Assembly: GCA_032622095.1 (NCBI GenBank)
Contig: CP136063.1
Span: forward strand, 144,419,950 to 144,483,949
DNA length: 64,000 nucleotides
Direction of reading: 5' to 3'
Source of the DNA: Siphonodentalium dalli
Lineage: Eukaryota > Mollusca > Scaphopoda > Gadilida > Siphonodentaliidae
The notes beneath the pieces are model-generated. The model ran no database searches. It was not told the origin of the DNA and worked only from the letters and a program-made list of their open reading frames with translations. A program made the translations under genes and the position numbers. How positions within the stretch are numbered: the stretch's first letter is position 1; the number at the start of each line of letters is the position of its first letter. This document shows, in pieces, positions 33,716-46,655 of this stretch.

Positions 33716-36700
33716 TTAGTCCAGGAGATATTGGTCGACCTCTTCACCCCCCCCCCCCCAGGACTTAACTGCACCCCACTAATTTTCTTCCTTAAGGTCT
33801 CCTCTAATTTTTTTCACTTGTTAACAAGAAAAAAAAGTGGCCGCAGAGACTCCAGACAAGATGGCGTCCATCATGGCGGCCATTATTTTTAAATGCACCA
33901 GGTCTCTTTGATCGCCATTATAGTAAAGATGATAGCACATGCGGTCTTGTTTTCCGCTCGATTCGTTATGCTAATATACAACCCTTACAAATTAGCCAAA
34001 AATCCGACCCCAGAATCCAATATGGCGGCCAAGATGGCCTCCGAAATGTGAAAATATGCTATTTTTCTGACATGTTACCACCTTTCGTTTGTCTCTGTGG
34101 GAAAATGTTAGAATTTTTGCGTCATGTTATACATTTATCATATAGAGGAGTCATTGGCGAATACATGGGGACCATAATATGCATTCATTGCGGGATATTT
34201 TTGTCCGATATCACGTTTTCCCAAATGCCGGTATCATAGGTCAAAGCCGAATCTCCGTTAATAACGCGATGTTATGTTTCGAATCAATGAATGTTATTGC
34301 TATTATAACAACACCCATGCACATATATTTGCAGGAGATACTCGAGCTAGGATTCCTCTTATACCTGAGTTGAGGAATATTTACCCAAATCCAAGATGGC
34401 GGCCAAAATGGCCACCAGAAATAAAACATCGCCGAAAATCGCTGATTTTAACATCAGTGAGCATTATTGTCATGACAACTCCACACCTGCTTACTATTGG
34501 GAACACTTAGGCGAAGAACTTTCCTTGTACCATATCCAAATAAAAGTCCCCCAAATCCAAAATGGCGCCCACAATGGCGGACATATTTTGAAAAATCACC
34601 GAAATTCCCTCATATTCACATCATTGGGCATTATTGTCGAGACAACTCCATTCATGCGTACAATTGAGTTGGAAATACTGAGGTGAAGTAATTACCTTAC
34701 ATCTCATGCAAGAAATGGTTTTCCAAATCGAAGATGGCGGCCAAAATGGCGACCGAAATTTGAAAATAAGTCTACATTACTTTACTTTCTTAGGATGGGC
34801 GTTATTGTTTCGCGATTTCTACCCACCATTACATGTTGATATGTATGAATTATTCATTAGGGTTTGGCAAGTGATACTCACAGTCAATATGGCGGCCAAC
34901 TGGCGGGCAGAAATTGAAAATAAGCCGATATTATCACATACTAATTTCAACTTTTTGTCATAATATTGATTTGTATAAACGAAACGTTACATAATATAAG
35001 CCATATATTAGTTCCAATGTAAGTCGTAGCCTTTTGGAAGGATGAAAACCCACAATCGCAATGTGGCATTTCAAAATCCATTCTCCACTAAGGGCTCATA
35101 CTGGCCGTAACCGTATATAGGTGCGCCGAATAGTCATATTATGACTTCCAAGAATCAAAACAACAGTACCTGAGCTTATTCTGAATTGCCACATTCAGCA
35201 TTATCTAGACTCGTTTCCGTCTCTTCGTCAGATTAATCTATCTCACTCACAACAACAGTTCAGTACTCTTCTTTGTAGGAGGGTGCCACTAATCGGAATG
35301 TTTAAAACAATACATATGCCGGTGTCCAGCTCACGTGTTGGTTTCGAAAGCTTGGAATTCTTAGCGAGCTTCATTCGTGGTATAGCTTATGGTGTAATTC
35401 AGATGCTACATATGGGGTATATGCGTCATCTTTTGCGATACACTATACAGGTATTCGGTCGATGCGTATACTAGCTTTCAGAAGGACCTATCTATCTGCG
35501 TATTGTCAGCTTTGGTGACCTAATGGGGTTAACAACGTGTACAGCTGGTGATCTTCCAAAAGAGCCACTTCTCAATATATGGTTCATCAATTCACATACT
35601 CATCTAATGCACTGACGTACCCGGACAACTTCTGTATATGGCTTCGAATGTTGAAAGCCCGATATTTGACGGATGCATTTCTGCTAAGGCGTAGAAGACC
35701 ATAATGCATAATATATCCAAACTCCTTGAACATGATCATAAGAACAAGCTTGTTGGCGTCCAGCAATCGTCTCACCGAACAGATCCAAGCAGATGATAAC
35801 AATACACACGGTGCTAGTTTGTGGGCATGTGTCATGATAGTGGAAATGAAATTGGACCATGACTGCACCGCCCCTTATTTTGTTATGTTTTAGATTCAGA
35901 CATGATCTCATGTGTGGCTTTGCTTTCCTTGTATGCTAAGATTGTATGTCCCCATCCGTTTGGAAGCCGTTCCTAAACAACTGGACCAGGAGTATGCCAT
36001 TGGCTACTGCTGTATAAGCCCCACCAAGACTGGGGTGTAGTCTTAAAGGCGATACCTTTGATAGTTGGTTGATATGTCATACTCACGCTGGGTGGTATGG
36101 TTCAAGAAAGTACAAATGCCATCAACAAAAGGGTGAAATGTTCAACGCGAAGAACATCCAGAGGAATGTTACGTTGATGAGCTCTTGCATTCAGTTCAAC
36201 AAACGTTGGTACACCAAGTGATTTCTTGGTAACATCACCAATGCGACCATGTTCCTGCATGAGACATTAACTACTATATTCTAAAGTTATATATATATAA
36301 AGCTATATGATCATAAAGGTCGCGTTCCCCAACGGCCACAGCCATTGCCATCGAGACTGTAAATTGTTCTTTAAATACATAGTGAAATAAATGCACCACA
36401 GTTCCTGACATTTTATTGAATAATACCGCCCACATACTGACACTAACCCCGAGAGAGGATAACAAAACACGCATACATTCATGCTATAAAGACATTATCC
36501 TTTAGTCCATCCGACTGTTTTGAGGGAGGCTAGCATATTATTATCCAGACAAAAGTGTACGTAGTTGAATCAGAAAGGCTTCGAAACGGATGTGGAAATA
36601 CAATCTTACCACACCAAATAAAACCGACACGCACGACATTCGATATCTTAAACATGCACCAGGTGTAGGGGTGGTGTATACAGTGGCCCATTTCATTCCC

Positions 36701-38702
36701 ACTATCATGGCGCATGTCCACAAACTAGCACCGCGAGCATTGTTCTTCTCTGCTGGGAGATATTCGACGAGACAACTGCGGGGCATCACACAGTTTGCTT
36801 CGGATAATGGTCAAGAAGTGTGGGTAGTCTGTACACTCGGGTCTTCTCCTTAGCAGATAGACATCTGTCCAAGTGAATGAGACAGCTAGCAACCTTCGAA
36901 ACACTGTCGAAGTTGTCCACATATGCCAATGCGTTCGCGGAGTTTGTGAGTTGACGAACCATCTATTGAGAAGTGACTAGTTAACTGGTTCGCCAGGTGT
37001 ACATGTCGTTATCCCATGGGGTATGAGACACATACATAGAGATGACCTTCTGTAAGCTAGACACCGGAAAATGAATTGTTTGAAACGTTAAGATTAGAGG
37101 GACCCTACTCCCAGGAAGTGGTGAATACTTTGTCGGTGTGCGCGACCTAGATTTTTTAGACAAAGAAATGGAAGCTGGTCCAGATAATTATGGACGTGAC
37201 GTGGCATATCAGAATCTGTTATCATGTAATTGTTCTGATATAACTATTCGGCGCACCTACGCTTACGGCCATTATCGGCGCTAAGTGGAGACTGGATTTC
37301 GAAATGCCACATCGCGATATTAATTGTGGTGTTTCATATTTCCAGAAGGATACGAGCTATGTTATGCGTTTTGATACCTTTAAGTTAAATAGTAGATGGT
37401 TTATGTACAGTTTCGTCCATACATACCGATATTATGACAAAAAGTTGAAATTAATATGTGAAAATATCTTTTTCTTTTCAATTTCTAGCCGCCAATTTAG
37501 CAGCGATATTGGCTGTGAGTATCAATTGCCAAACCCTAATGAATACTTCATGTCACTATTCCATATCAACATGTAATGGCGGATAGAAATCGCGAAACAA
37601 TAACGCCCATCGTAAGAAAGTAAAGTAATGTAGACTTATTTTCAAATTTCGGTCGCCATTTTGGCCGCCATCTTCGATTTGGAAAACAATTTCTTGCATG
37701 AGATGTAATGTAATTACTTCACCTCAGTATTTACAACTCAATTGTAAGCATGGGTGGATTTGTCTCGACAATAATGCCCAATGATGTGAATATGAGGGAA
37801 TTTCGGTGATTTTTCAAAATATGTCCGCCATTGTGGGCGCCATTTTGGATTTGGGGGACTTTTATTTGGATATGGTACAAGGAAAGTTCTTCGCCTAAGT
37901 GTTCCCAACTTATAATAGTAAGCAGGTGTGGAGTTGTCATGACAATAATGCTCACTGGTGTTAAAATCAGCGATTTTCGGCGATTTTTTATTTCTGGTGG
38001 CCATTTTGGCCGCCATCTTGGATTTGGGTAAATATTCCTCAACTCAGGTATAAGAGGAATCCTAGCTCGAGTATCTCCTGCAAATATATATGCATGGGTG
38101 TTGTTATAATAGCAATAACATTCATTGATTCGAAACATAACATCGCGTTATTAACGGAGATTCGGCTTTGGCCTATGATACCGGCATTTGGGAAAACGTG
38201 ATATCGGACAAAAATATCCCGCAATGAATGCATATTATGGTCCCCATGTGTTCGCCAATGACTCCTCTATATGACAAATGTATAACATGACGCACAAATT
38301 CTAACATTTTCCCACAGAGACAAACGAAAGGTGGTAACATGTCAGAAAAATAGCATATTTTCACATTTCGGCGGCCATCTTGGCCGCCATATTGGATTCT
38401 GGTGTCGGATTTTTGGCTAATTTGTAAGGATTATATATTAGCATAACGAATCGAGCGGAAAACAAGACCGCATGTGCTATCATCTTTACTATAATTGCGA
38501 TCAAAGAGACCTGGTGCATTAAACAAAAATGGCCGCCATGATGGACGCCATCTTCTCTGGAGTCTCTGCGGCCACTTTTTTTTCTTGTTAACAAGTGAAA
38601 AAAATTAGAAGAGACCTTAAGGAAGAAAATTAGTGGGGTGAAGTTAAGTCCTGGGGGGGGGGGGGGGGGGTGCAGAGGTCGACCAATATCTCCTGGACTA
38701 AA
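33716..38702. repeat. 5-kb inverted repeat (IR2)
   Basis: Outer ends are TTAGTCCAGGAGATATTGG at 33716 and its complement at 38702. The outer 1.2 kb of each arm (33716-34960 and 37440-38702) is highly similar; for example CATGTTACCACCTTTCGTTT at 34070 mirrors 38340. Further in, the arms are more diverged but still pair, e.g. CGGTGCTAGTTTGTGG at 35809 with its mirror near 36725. The unpaired centre is about 36000-36540. Each outer arm also holds about seven ATGGCGGCC sites. Short coding-like traces (PLI.MFKTIHMPVSS near 35283 + and VPLILTFQTIHFPVSS near 37090 -) appear in both arms, so the ancestor probably carried a gene. Element class undetermined. Confidence 0.82.
36070..36480 (-). pseudogene. 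Coding-like segment in the IR2 centre
   Basis: Two - strand stretches read like protein. The first, about 36474-36280, contains MWAVLFNKMSGTVVHLFHYV and FTVSMAMAVAVGERDLYDH. The second, about 36255-36100, follows a possible acceptor CATGCAG and contains EHGRIGDVTKKSLGVPTFVE, then LNARAHQRNIPLDVLRVEHF. Amino acid usage and the absence of stops over about 50 codons each suggest former coding sequence. I do not recognise the family. The segment lies in the unpaired loop region between the arms and may be a captured host fragment or part of the element's own gene. Confidence 0.35.
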
Positions 38703-38763
38703 TTAATGTGTGTTATTAAAATAAAATCAAAACAAATTATTGTTACTCTAACCTGAATTTAGT

Positions 38764-39190
38764 GTGTCTGGCATTTGCAGAATGAGGTTCCCAGAGGGTG
38801 AATTTAGTTATGCTACCCTGCACAGCAGTCTAGCATCACCAAATACACTAGCCAGGGTCCTCATTCTGCTTAGGCCTCATCTTCTGGGAAGTATATAGGC
38901 ACTTAAATTGACATTTTTACTTAATTTTTCCCTTCTGTTTAGTTTCTATATCCCCTAATTTGTGAATATAAAATGCATAATTGAGGTGCCCAATGGGTGC
39001 ACATCACCAACTTTAACTGGAGAACTTCAATCTAATGCTATGTATCCCATAGCAGTTGAGGCCTACACAGAATGAGGTCCCCAGAGGGTGAATTTGGTGA
39101 TGCTAGCCCCCATTGCAGGATTGTGTCATTAAATTCACCCTTTGGGGACCTCATTCTTCAAATGTCAGACACTATGTTCAGGCTTGGCTG
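38764..39190. mobile_element. Family M1 MITE, long form
   Basis: GTGTCTGGCATTTGCAGAATGAGG at the left and CCTCATTCTTCAAATGTCAGACAC at the right form the outer inverted pair; GGTGAATTTGGTGATGCTAG-type inner pairs are as in 6861. A 200-bp middle (CCCTTCTGTTTAGTTTCTAT, TGCATAATTGAGGTG) distinguishes this long form, shared with 44236 and 46655. Confidence 0.8.
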
Positions 39191-40900
39191 TTCGAATATT
39201 ATGTTCTTAACCACCAGTATCCAGTTGAACTCATTATACCCTGATTTTGCAAAGAAAACTTGGGGGGTATATTGGTTTGAATTTGTCAGTCTGTTTTCCC
39301 ATCCATCCATCTGTCATTATATCTCTATCCGTCCATCAATTGTTTTCTTCTCCAGATACATATTAAAGACCAAATGGGTTTATATATTTAGGTGTGGATG
39401 TAAATCCTTGTTTTGATCACAGCTGTATGAGTAACACAATACATTGGTATTGCTGGGCAAAATGTTTGTGCCATCATTAATTATCTCCATGTCAACAGGT
39501 CTCCCAGACATTCTGGTAGCTGATAGTGGCTTTATGAATGGAATTTTATCCCATGTTTATCTCAGATACAAATTACCTGTTTGACAGATAAAGTTTATTT
39601 TTACTATTAATATTAACCATTTCATGAGCAGAGTTCTGCTGGTGAGAGCAATGAAGACCCTGTGCTTGTGCATTCTCTTATATATGCTCCCATGGGAAGC
39701 CTCCCATATAAAAGAGAATGCACTGGCTTTCATGGTCATGGTAATTTTGTTAAGCCAATAGGCATTCAAATATATCATGTATGTCATATTCTTGCAGGGA
39801 TGTCGCCACTGTGTTGGGGGGGGGGGGGCGGGGGGGGGGGGGGTGATTTACAGATTTGTTCAATGAAATGTAATTTTTGAGCTCACATCTTCTCTAGACT
39901 GAATGGGTTCATATTTGGTGTGGATGTTACCTAGGTGACTTACATTCAGATTTGGTTAAATGAGGTCACTCTATCAAATGGTTATGAAGGCAGGGCCATA
40001 ACTCTTGCCCTCGATAGTAATTCTTAAAAACTACTTCTTCTGCTGTACCATCAGGTTGAATGGGTTCATATTTGGTATAAACAGTCCTTGGGTGACCCGG
40101 AGTTCAGATTTTTTTTCAAATGGGGTCATTGATTTGAAATGGGGTCACCTGGTCAACTAGGGGTCAAGTGACAGTTTTCCTCTTAATATGCTTCCTTCAC
40201 ACAGACCATCAGGTCTATTTTACTGATATTTAGTATGAAGAGTTCTTTGGTGTCTGGGATTCAAATTTATTCAGATGGGGTCACCAGATTAAATAGAGTG
40301 GGACCAGGGACATAACTGTATGTCTCTATAGTAACACTTAAAAATGTCTTCTCAAGAGAGGTTGGACTATTTAGCTTACATATAGTATGGAGGATCCTTT
40401 AGTGACTGAGATTCAGATTTGTTAACATGAGGTCAACCTGTTAAGAAATGACGGGGCTATGGGACTTCACTTAAAACATCTACCTTGGAACTACCTGACT
40501 GATTAATCTGACATGTATATGGTGTTTTCGGGTTCATGGATAATTGGGCTTCAAACATGTCTAAATAGTTTATAAAAAGGTGCTTGTGAGATTGGAAATT
40601 TCGAATTAAGAAAGTTTGAGACGTCAGTTGTGAAATTCCAATCTAAGACTTGGGAATCTGGAGCCCGGTCAGGAGGGGATATGTTGAGCTGGAGGGGGGG
40701 GGGGTGATCTGTAGTGTTCCATTGGTAATTTAAAGGTAGATATTCACTGATCGACATGAAGCCTCTCTAGCCACATATCCTGTTTAGATCCGCTTCTTTT
40801 AAAGTGATTATGAAAAGTTCTGACTGTTATGGTCTCAAGAGTCCCAGTCTTTGCAGTCTGGTGAGCGACCCCACAGTCGTTGACTGTCTTGTTTCAACTT
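38764..40900 (+). repeat. Composite repeat unit, copy 1
   Basis: Order: M1 MITE, a GGTATATTGG/CCATCCATCC block, the G-rich tract at 39818-39843, family B-like units with CAGGTTGAATGGGTTC, and a block with GACTTGGGAATCTGGAGCC. It ends in GAGTCCCAGTCTTTGCAGTC and GACTGTCTTGTT. The same order recurs in 44236-46655. Confidence 0.75.
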
Positions 40901-41795
40901 AGAAAATTTGAATTTTTGCTTGTTTTGGGGTTTCTGGATCGCTTGTTTTTGGGTTTCGGAATTTCTAGTACGAACTTCTTTTGGAATGGTCATATAGACC
41001 TCCTCGGATATCCGCAGTTTCGTCCATGCTTAATCCGAATTGCTACGGTCGGGGGCAAATGCCACGCGACAGCGTACCTCTTGTTCAGATTTGTTCAAAT
41101 GAGTCACCAAGTCAAATAGTTCTGATGTCAGGACCATAACTATTTTTCCACATAGTAATTCTTAAAACGACTTAAAAGTTGTCGGGCCGAATGGGTTCAT
41201 ATTTGGTATGAGGGTACCTTGGGTGACTGTGGTTCAGATTTGTTCAAATGCGGTCACTGGGTCAAATGTTGGTGGGGCTATGGACATAAATCTGAAGATT
41301 TTTTTTTTTTATAGATTTAACTTATTGCTCAATTTAACCAAAAAAAAATAATTATATATATTTTCTTTTTAATAAATAATTTGTTTTTATTAAATAAAAT
41401 ATTTTTTATTTAAATAAAATAAAAAACATTTAATTAAAATTTTGAAGAACTTATGACATTACATCTTCGGGGGTAGGTACCTCTAGTCACCCCCACTAAA
41501 TTTGGTTGAAATCAGGGGTTTGGGAGAAAACATCAACAGACAGATGTACAGAATTGTTCAGTAAATTCCTTTTAATATCTATGTATTCCCATTACAAGCC
41601 AAGCCAACTCTTCTCTGAACTGCCAGGCTGACAGACATGACACATGTTGTTTATAATCAGGGCCAGATAGATAGATAAGATAACTTCTGTAGCTATAGGC
41701 AGAGTCCCCAGGGAGTGTATTCATGTCATTCATAATTTAAATGAGATTAATAGTGTTGTACATTTGTTTTCTAAAGTTGTCAGTAGCACCATCAT
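40901..41795. other. Decayed family B-like units and AT-rich sequence
   Basis: 41080-41300 carries TTTGTTCAAATG and GTTCATATTTGGTATGAGGG blocks; the rest is AT-rich, including an A/T run at 41330-41430. No gene seen. Confidence 0.45.
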
Positions 41796-44188
41796 TAGCG
41801 AGTTTGCGATTTCAAACGGGTACGGGTACCGGTACGGGTATTGGTAGCTACCCGTACCGGTACACGTTTTGAAATCGCAAACTGTTTTACGGGTAGAATT
41901 AAGCATATCGACGGGTAGTGTATGGTGAGCCAATTGCAGCACAATATATATGATGTAGAGAAATTGTTATTCGCATTCGCTTTCTTGGCCGACGTTATAC
42001 TTGTTGTTATGGTTATATGATGGACATCTGCGTGGATAATGGATTGCATTAACCAGGGACAAGGCGAAAGTGGAAGGGGTTGGCGTCTTTCTTTGACTCA
42101 TTTTGGTAACATTTTCAATAATTAGCTTTCATAAGTAATTTCCCAGACCGTTCGAGTGTCGTCTAGAACAGATGGAATTTTCTGACTGAGAAAATATGTT
42201 ATGATAGCACAAATATACAATTACGCTAATTTAATAATCCAACCATTTTTCGGTGTAAAATGTGTTGGTTTAGACCCAGGGTCCAAGAATGTCCTACATG
42301 CATGCACTTTTAGTCAGATATAAGACCGAAATTGCCCCTTATATTAGTTGGGGAATATTTAGTCATATAACTGGTAATGGGTTGGAATCTTTCGAAGGGT
42401 CGGGCAAGGGAATATTCATCCCAAGAACTTGGATATTTGTCTGGGTCTAAACCCGGATGTAGGTAGAACAAGAGCTACACTGGGCGTGCAAAATACCCCC
42501 TCTCTTGGGTCGGAGGAAACTGGTAAAAAAGGGGCATAACTCTGGTAAAAATTGGCGGACGGAACTCAAATTTGAACTTGACCTGTGTTTTGGTGGGAGA
42601 AAAGTAATATACCAAATTATCATTGAATCCGATAAGCTCTAGTAAAGTTATCATCCGGAAAACAAATTTCAGGGATTTTCTAAGTCAAATTACGTCAAAT
42701 AAGGGGCATAACTCCGGTGAAAATTGGTGGACGGAACCCAAATTCGAACTTGAGCTGTCTTTTCTCCTAATAAACCCACATACCAAATTTGATTGAAATC
42801 GGTTCACTCTAACTAACTCTGCCAGAACCCAAGTTCGAACTTGACCTGTGTTTTGGTGGGAGAAAGTATTTAATATCTATATTAAAATGAGAAATCAGTC
42901 ACCACCACATAAGGTACAATAACTGAACGGTTGTATTCAATCGTGTAACACATTCACGGTGTACTTATGCACAAAGGGTCGATAGGGGACGTGGCGAGAG
43001 GGTGGGTGTATCACCCCAACTTTTGTCAACAGTTGGATATTGCATATACCTAACACACCAAAACATACGTTGAAATTATTCTGTCAATCAGTTTGATTTC
43101 CAAAAATGTATTAGTGCGGATTTTTTTTTTTAGTTTTAGACCAACATTTGCAAATATTCCTACTTTTGGTAGAAAAACATTCGGGCTATATGGTCAACAG
43201 CAGGTTGGAAATATCCAACAAATGTAAAGCTTGAGGAAAGTCAATAATTTATCAATTTTCATGTTCAGATTTCAAAACGTTCTCACACCAGACCGAACCA
43301 TGGTCGACCCGGTATGCCCTGGTCTAACCACATTCAGTGGCTCGTCAATACTGATCATTGATTTGTGAAAAACAAACCAGGGCGTGAATTTGCCTGGTGT
43401 TAGACCACTATATGTTATGATTTTGCAATTTCCAGGTTTATATCTACAAAACTGTTCTCGTACTGTATGGTCGGCAAGGTGGACCCCCCCCCCCATCACA
43501 GGACTTCTGCAACAAGACTACTGATCCATTTAGAACAGTCCACAATAATATTCAGGACAGTGAAGGATCAGTTGAGGGGAATCAGAGCCCAACGGCGTGC
43601 ACAATTTGAATTACGCACAAACCTCTGTTTGGTGTGGTTTAAGGGGGTGTATAGTTGGGAATTTGAAGGTGGACACACCTTCTCAACGCTGAGACCCCCT
43701 ATAATTACGTCCCTGTGTCGAGACTACGTATAGCACCGCCAACTCACTCTAATAATCATAACATGTCGAGAATCCCGGGGTTAGCCCCCCCAAATCACAT
43801 TCCCAAAAAATAACATGTCATTACTTGAGTGAAGACAGTTGTCAGTAAACAAATCGGCGTTCCATAGTTATCTTAGTGTTAGAAGCCGCCTCGATACTTT
43901 GAACATAAAACATGGCTTAAATGACAAATGTATCAATGAGATTTGGCAATTAAATCGTGCAATAAATAGATTAATGCATAGCTGACTGTTATTTCGTAGA
44001 ACTAATGTACTTTTGAGTGAGAAAACTTTAGCGAAAGACTACCAGTCAATGAGATACATCTACCCGTTCCAAATCCCTATCGCTTTATGTGCTGCATTCA
44101 AAGTACGCAAATGACCGTGACGATTTTCACCGATCTACCTGGATCTACCGGTACCCGTACCCGTCCGACGGGTATCGCAAACTCGCTA
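41796..44188. mobile_element. 2.4-kb element with TAGCGAGTTTGCGAT inverted ends
   Basis: A perfect 15-bp inverted pair, TAGCGAGTTTGCGAT at 41796 and ATCGCAAACTCGCTA ending at 44188. Both ends continue into GGGTACGGGTACCGGTA-type sequence. The left end is itself a long hairpin (41802-41884). No transposase was recognised. The interior holds a 185-bp imperfect hairpin at 42270-42453 (GTTTAGACCCAG/CTGGGTCTAAAC) and two units at 42530-42870 with GGGGCATAACTC. It separates composite copies 1 and 2. Confidence 0.6.
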
Positions 44189-44235
44189 TTGTTTACAATA
44201 CACTGGTCATTAAATTCATTTTCTCAGAGCTTTAA

Positions 44236-46655
44236 GTGTGTCTGGCATTTGTAGAATGAGGTTCCCAGAGGGTGAACTTAGTTATGCTACCCTGCACGAC
44301 AGGCTATCATCACCAAATACACCCTATGAGGACCTCATTCTGCTTAGGATTCATCTTCTGGGAAATATCTAGAGTCTCAAATTGACATTTTTAGCAGCTC
44401 TTTTCCCTTCTGTTCAGATTTTAAAATGCATAATTGAGGTGTCAAATGGGTGCGCATACTGCCATATGTCAGTAATGTCACCAACTTCAGCTGGAGAACT
44501 TCTGTCTGTCCCTAGTTCTCCCATAGCAGTTGAGGACTAAGTAAAATTGGGTTCCCAGATGGTGAATTTGGTGATGCTAGCCCACCTTACAGAATAGCAT
44601 CACTACATTCACCCTTTGGGGACCTCAGACACTAAATTCATGCTTGGCTGTTCCAATATTATGTCCATCCATCCATCAACAATTGTTTTCTTCTCGAGAT
44701 CTATATGAATTCCCTACCTGTATGTGACTCACATTCAGATTTGTTCACTAATAAGTTCATCAGGTCAAATAGGAGGGATGCCAGGGCCATAATGTTTTCC
44801 CTCCATAGTAATTCTAACAACTATTACTATTCAAGAACCATTAAGTCTATTTAGCTTATATTTGTGTATGCAGGGTCCTTGGTGGCATGTTTAGATCTGT
44901 TCCAATGGGGTCCTTTTTGGAAAATCAATTAACTTCAACTCTTAAAAGCGAATGTTTATAATTATAAGATGAATAGATATCAGAGATGGGGATTCATGTT
45001 TGTTCAAATAGGGGCAGAGACCCCACCCACACTACCTGTATCTATGCTGTACGCTACTGGTATCATAAGATAATGTCATATTCTTGCAGGGATGTCCCCA
45101 CAGTGTTGGGGAGGTGATTTACAGATTTGTTCAATGAAATGTATTTTTTTAGCTCACCTGTGATGAAGCTATAGTCATCATTTCCCATCTGACACCTGTT
45201 CATCTTTCTGTCCGTCCATCAATCTGTCAACAATTCTGTGAACATCTTCTCTAGATCATAAGACTGAATGGGTTAATATTTGGTGTGGATTTTACCTTGG
45301 TGACTCACATTCAGATTTGTTCAAATGAGGTCACTCTTTCAAATGGTTGTGAAGCCAGGGCCACAACTCTTGCCCCCCCCATAGTAATTCTTAAAAACGA
45401 CTTCTTCTCATCTACCATCAGGTTGAATGGGTTCGTATTTGGTTTGAAGGGTCCTTGGGTGACTGGAGTGCAGATTTGTTCAAATGGGGTCACTTGTTTT
45501 AAATGGAGTTTCAAATTTATTCAGATGGGGTCACCAGATTAAATAGGGTGGGACCAGAGAGATAACATTATGCCTCTATAGTAATGCTTAAAATGTCTTC
45601 TCAAGAGAGGTTGGACTATTTAGCTTACATATAGTATGGAGGATCCTTTAGTGACTGAGATTCAGATTTGTTAACATGAGGCAACCTGTTAATAAATGAC
45701 GGGGCTATGGGGACTTAACACTTTTGTGTCTAATAAAATTATTAAAATACAAAATTCATTAAAACATCTACCTTGGAACTACCTGATTGATTAATCTGAC
45801 ATTCATATTTGCTGTTTTTGGGTCCATGGATAATTGGGCTTCAAACATGTCTAAATAGTTTTATAAAAAGGTGCTTGTGAGATTGGAAATTTCTAACAAT
45901 TGAGAAAGTTTGAGATGTCGGTTGTAAAATTCCAATCTAAGACTTGGGAGTCTGGAGCCTGGTCGGGAAGGGAGGGGGGGGGGGGTGATCAGTAGCGTAC
46001 ATTTGGTAATTTAAAAGTAGATATTCGCCGATCTACTGTAATACTTTCGACTGTACATGGCATAAGTATGGTTAATCCTAGCTGAGAGGTTATTGTCCTG
46101 GCCTGATGATGGGATCAACAACTCTGAGGTGAATGATATAGGTCATTGACTCAAGAGTTCACTGCTTTCGTCAAAACAAGTTATTAATTGTCCACCTGAT
46201 TTGATGGGAGCGGCGCACACGTGTTCCAATCAAATCACGACATCTGGAGTTCAGGGCGTTTTCCTCTCAGCGTATATATACTAGACAGAGCCAAGCTCTC
46301 TGCCTCTGTCTTGACTTGACACTCTCTTCTGTTCGACGAACGCTTCGTCGTAGTAATTATGTTTATGTATTATCCGTGGCCACCTGATGGTGTGCACTTG
46401 TATATAGTTGTACAATAAATTTCATCAACGTGTTTCCAAGAATTCCAACTTAATGGTTAGAACCTGTGGGACCAGTATCCCGAGAGAGTGGTACACTACA
46501 TACATGAAGCCTCTCTATCCACATATCCTGTTTAGATCTACTTCTTCTAAAGTGATTATGAAAAGTTCTAACTGTTATGGTCTCCAAAGTCCCAGTCTTA
46601 TCAGTCTTTGCAGTCTGGTGAGCGACCCCACAGTCTTTGACTGTCTTGTTTACTT
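44236..46655 (+). repeat. Composite repeat unit, copy 2, split by a solo LTR
   Basis: Same order as 38764-40900: M1 MITE (44236-44650), ATTCTTGCAGGGATGTC block, family B-like units and the GACTTGGGAGTCTGGAGCC block to 46036. After the LTR it resumes at 46501 with CATGAAGCCTCTCTATCCAC and ends in GACTGTCTTGTT. Confidence 0.78.
46037..46500 (+). mobile_element. Solo LTR
   Basis: 464 bp starting TGTAATAC and ending ACTACA, with a TATA-like TATATATA at 46273 and AATAAA at 46414. That order (TG...CA ends, TATA, poly(A) signal) is expected of an LTR. It interrupts the composite repeat at the point where copy 1 reads GATCGACATGAAGCC; here the left flank ends GATCTAC and the right flank starts TACATGAAG, so TAC is duplicated. 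No internal retrotransposon sequence or second LTR is present. Family not assigned. Confidence 0.72.
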
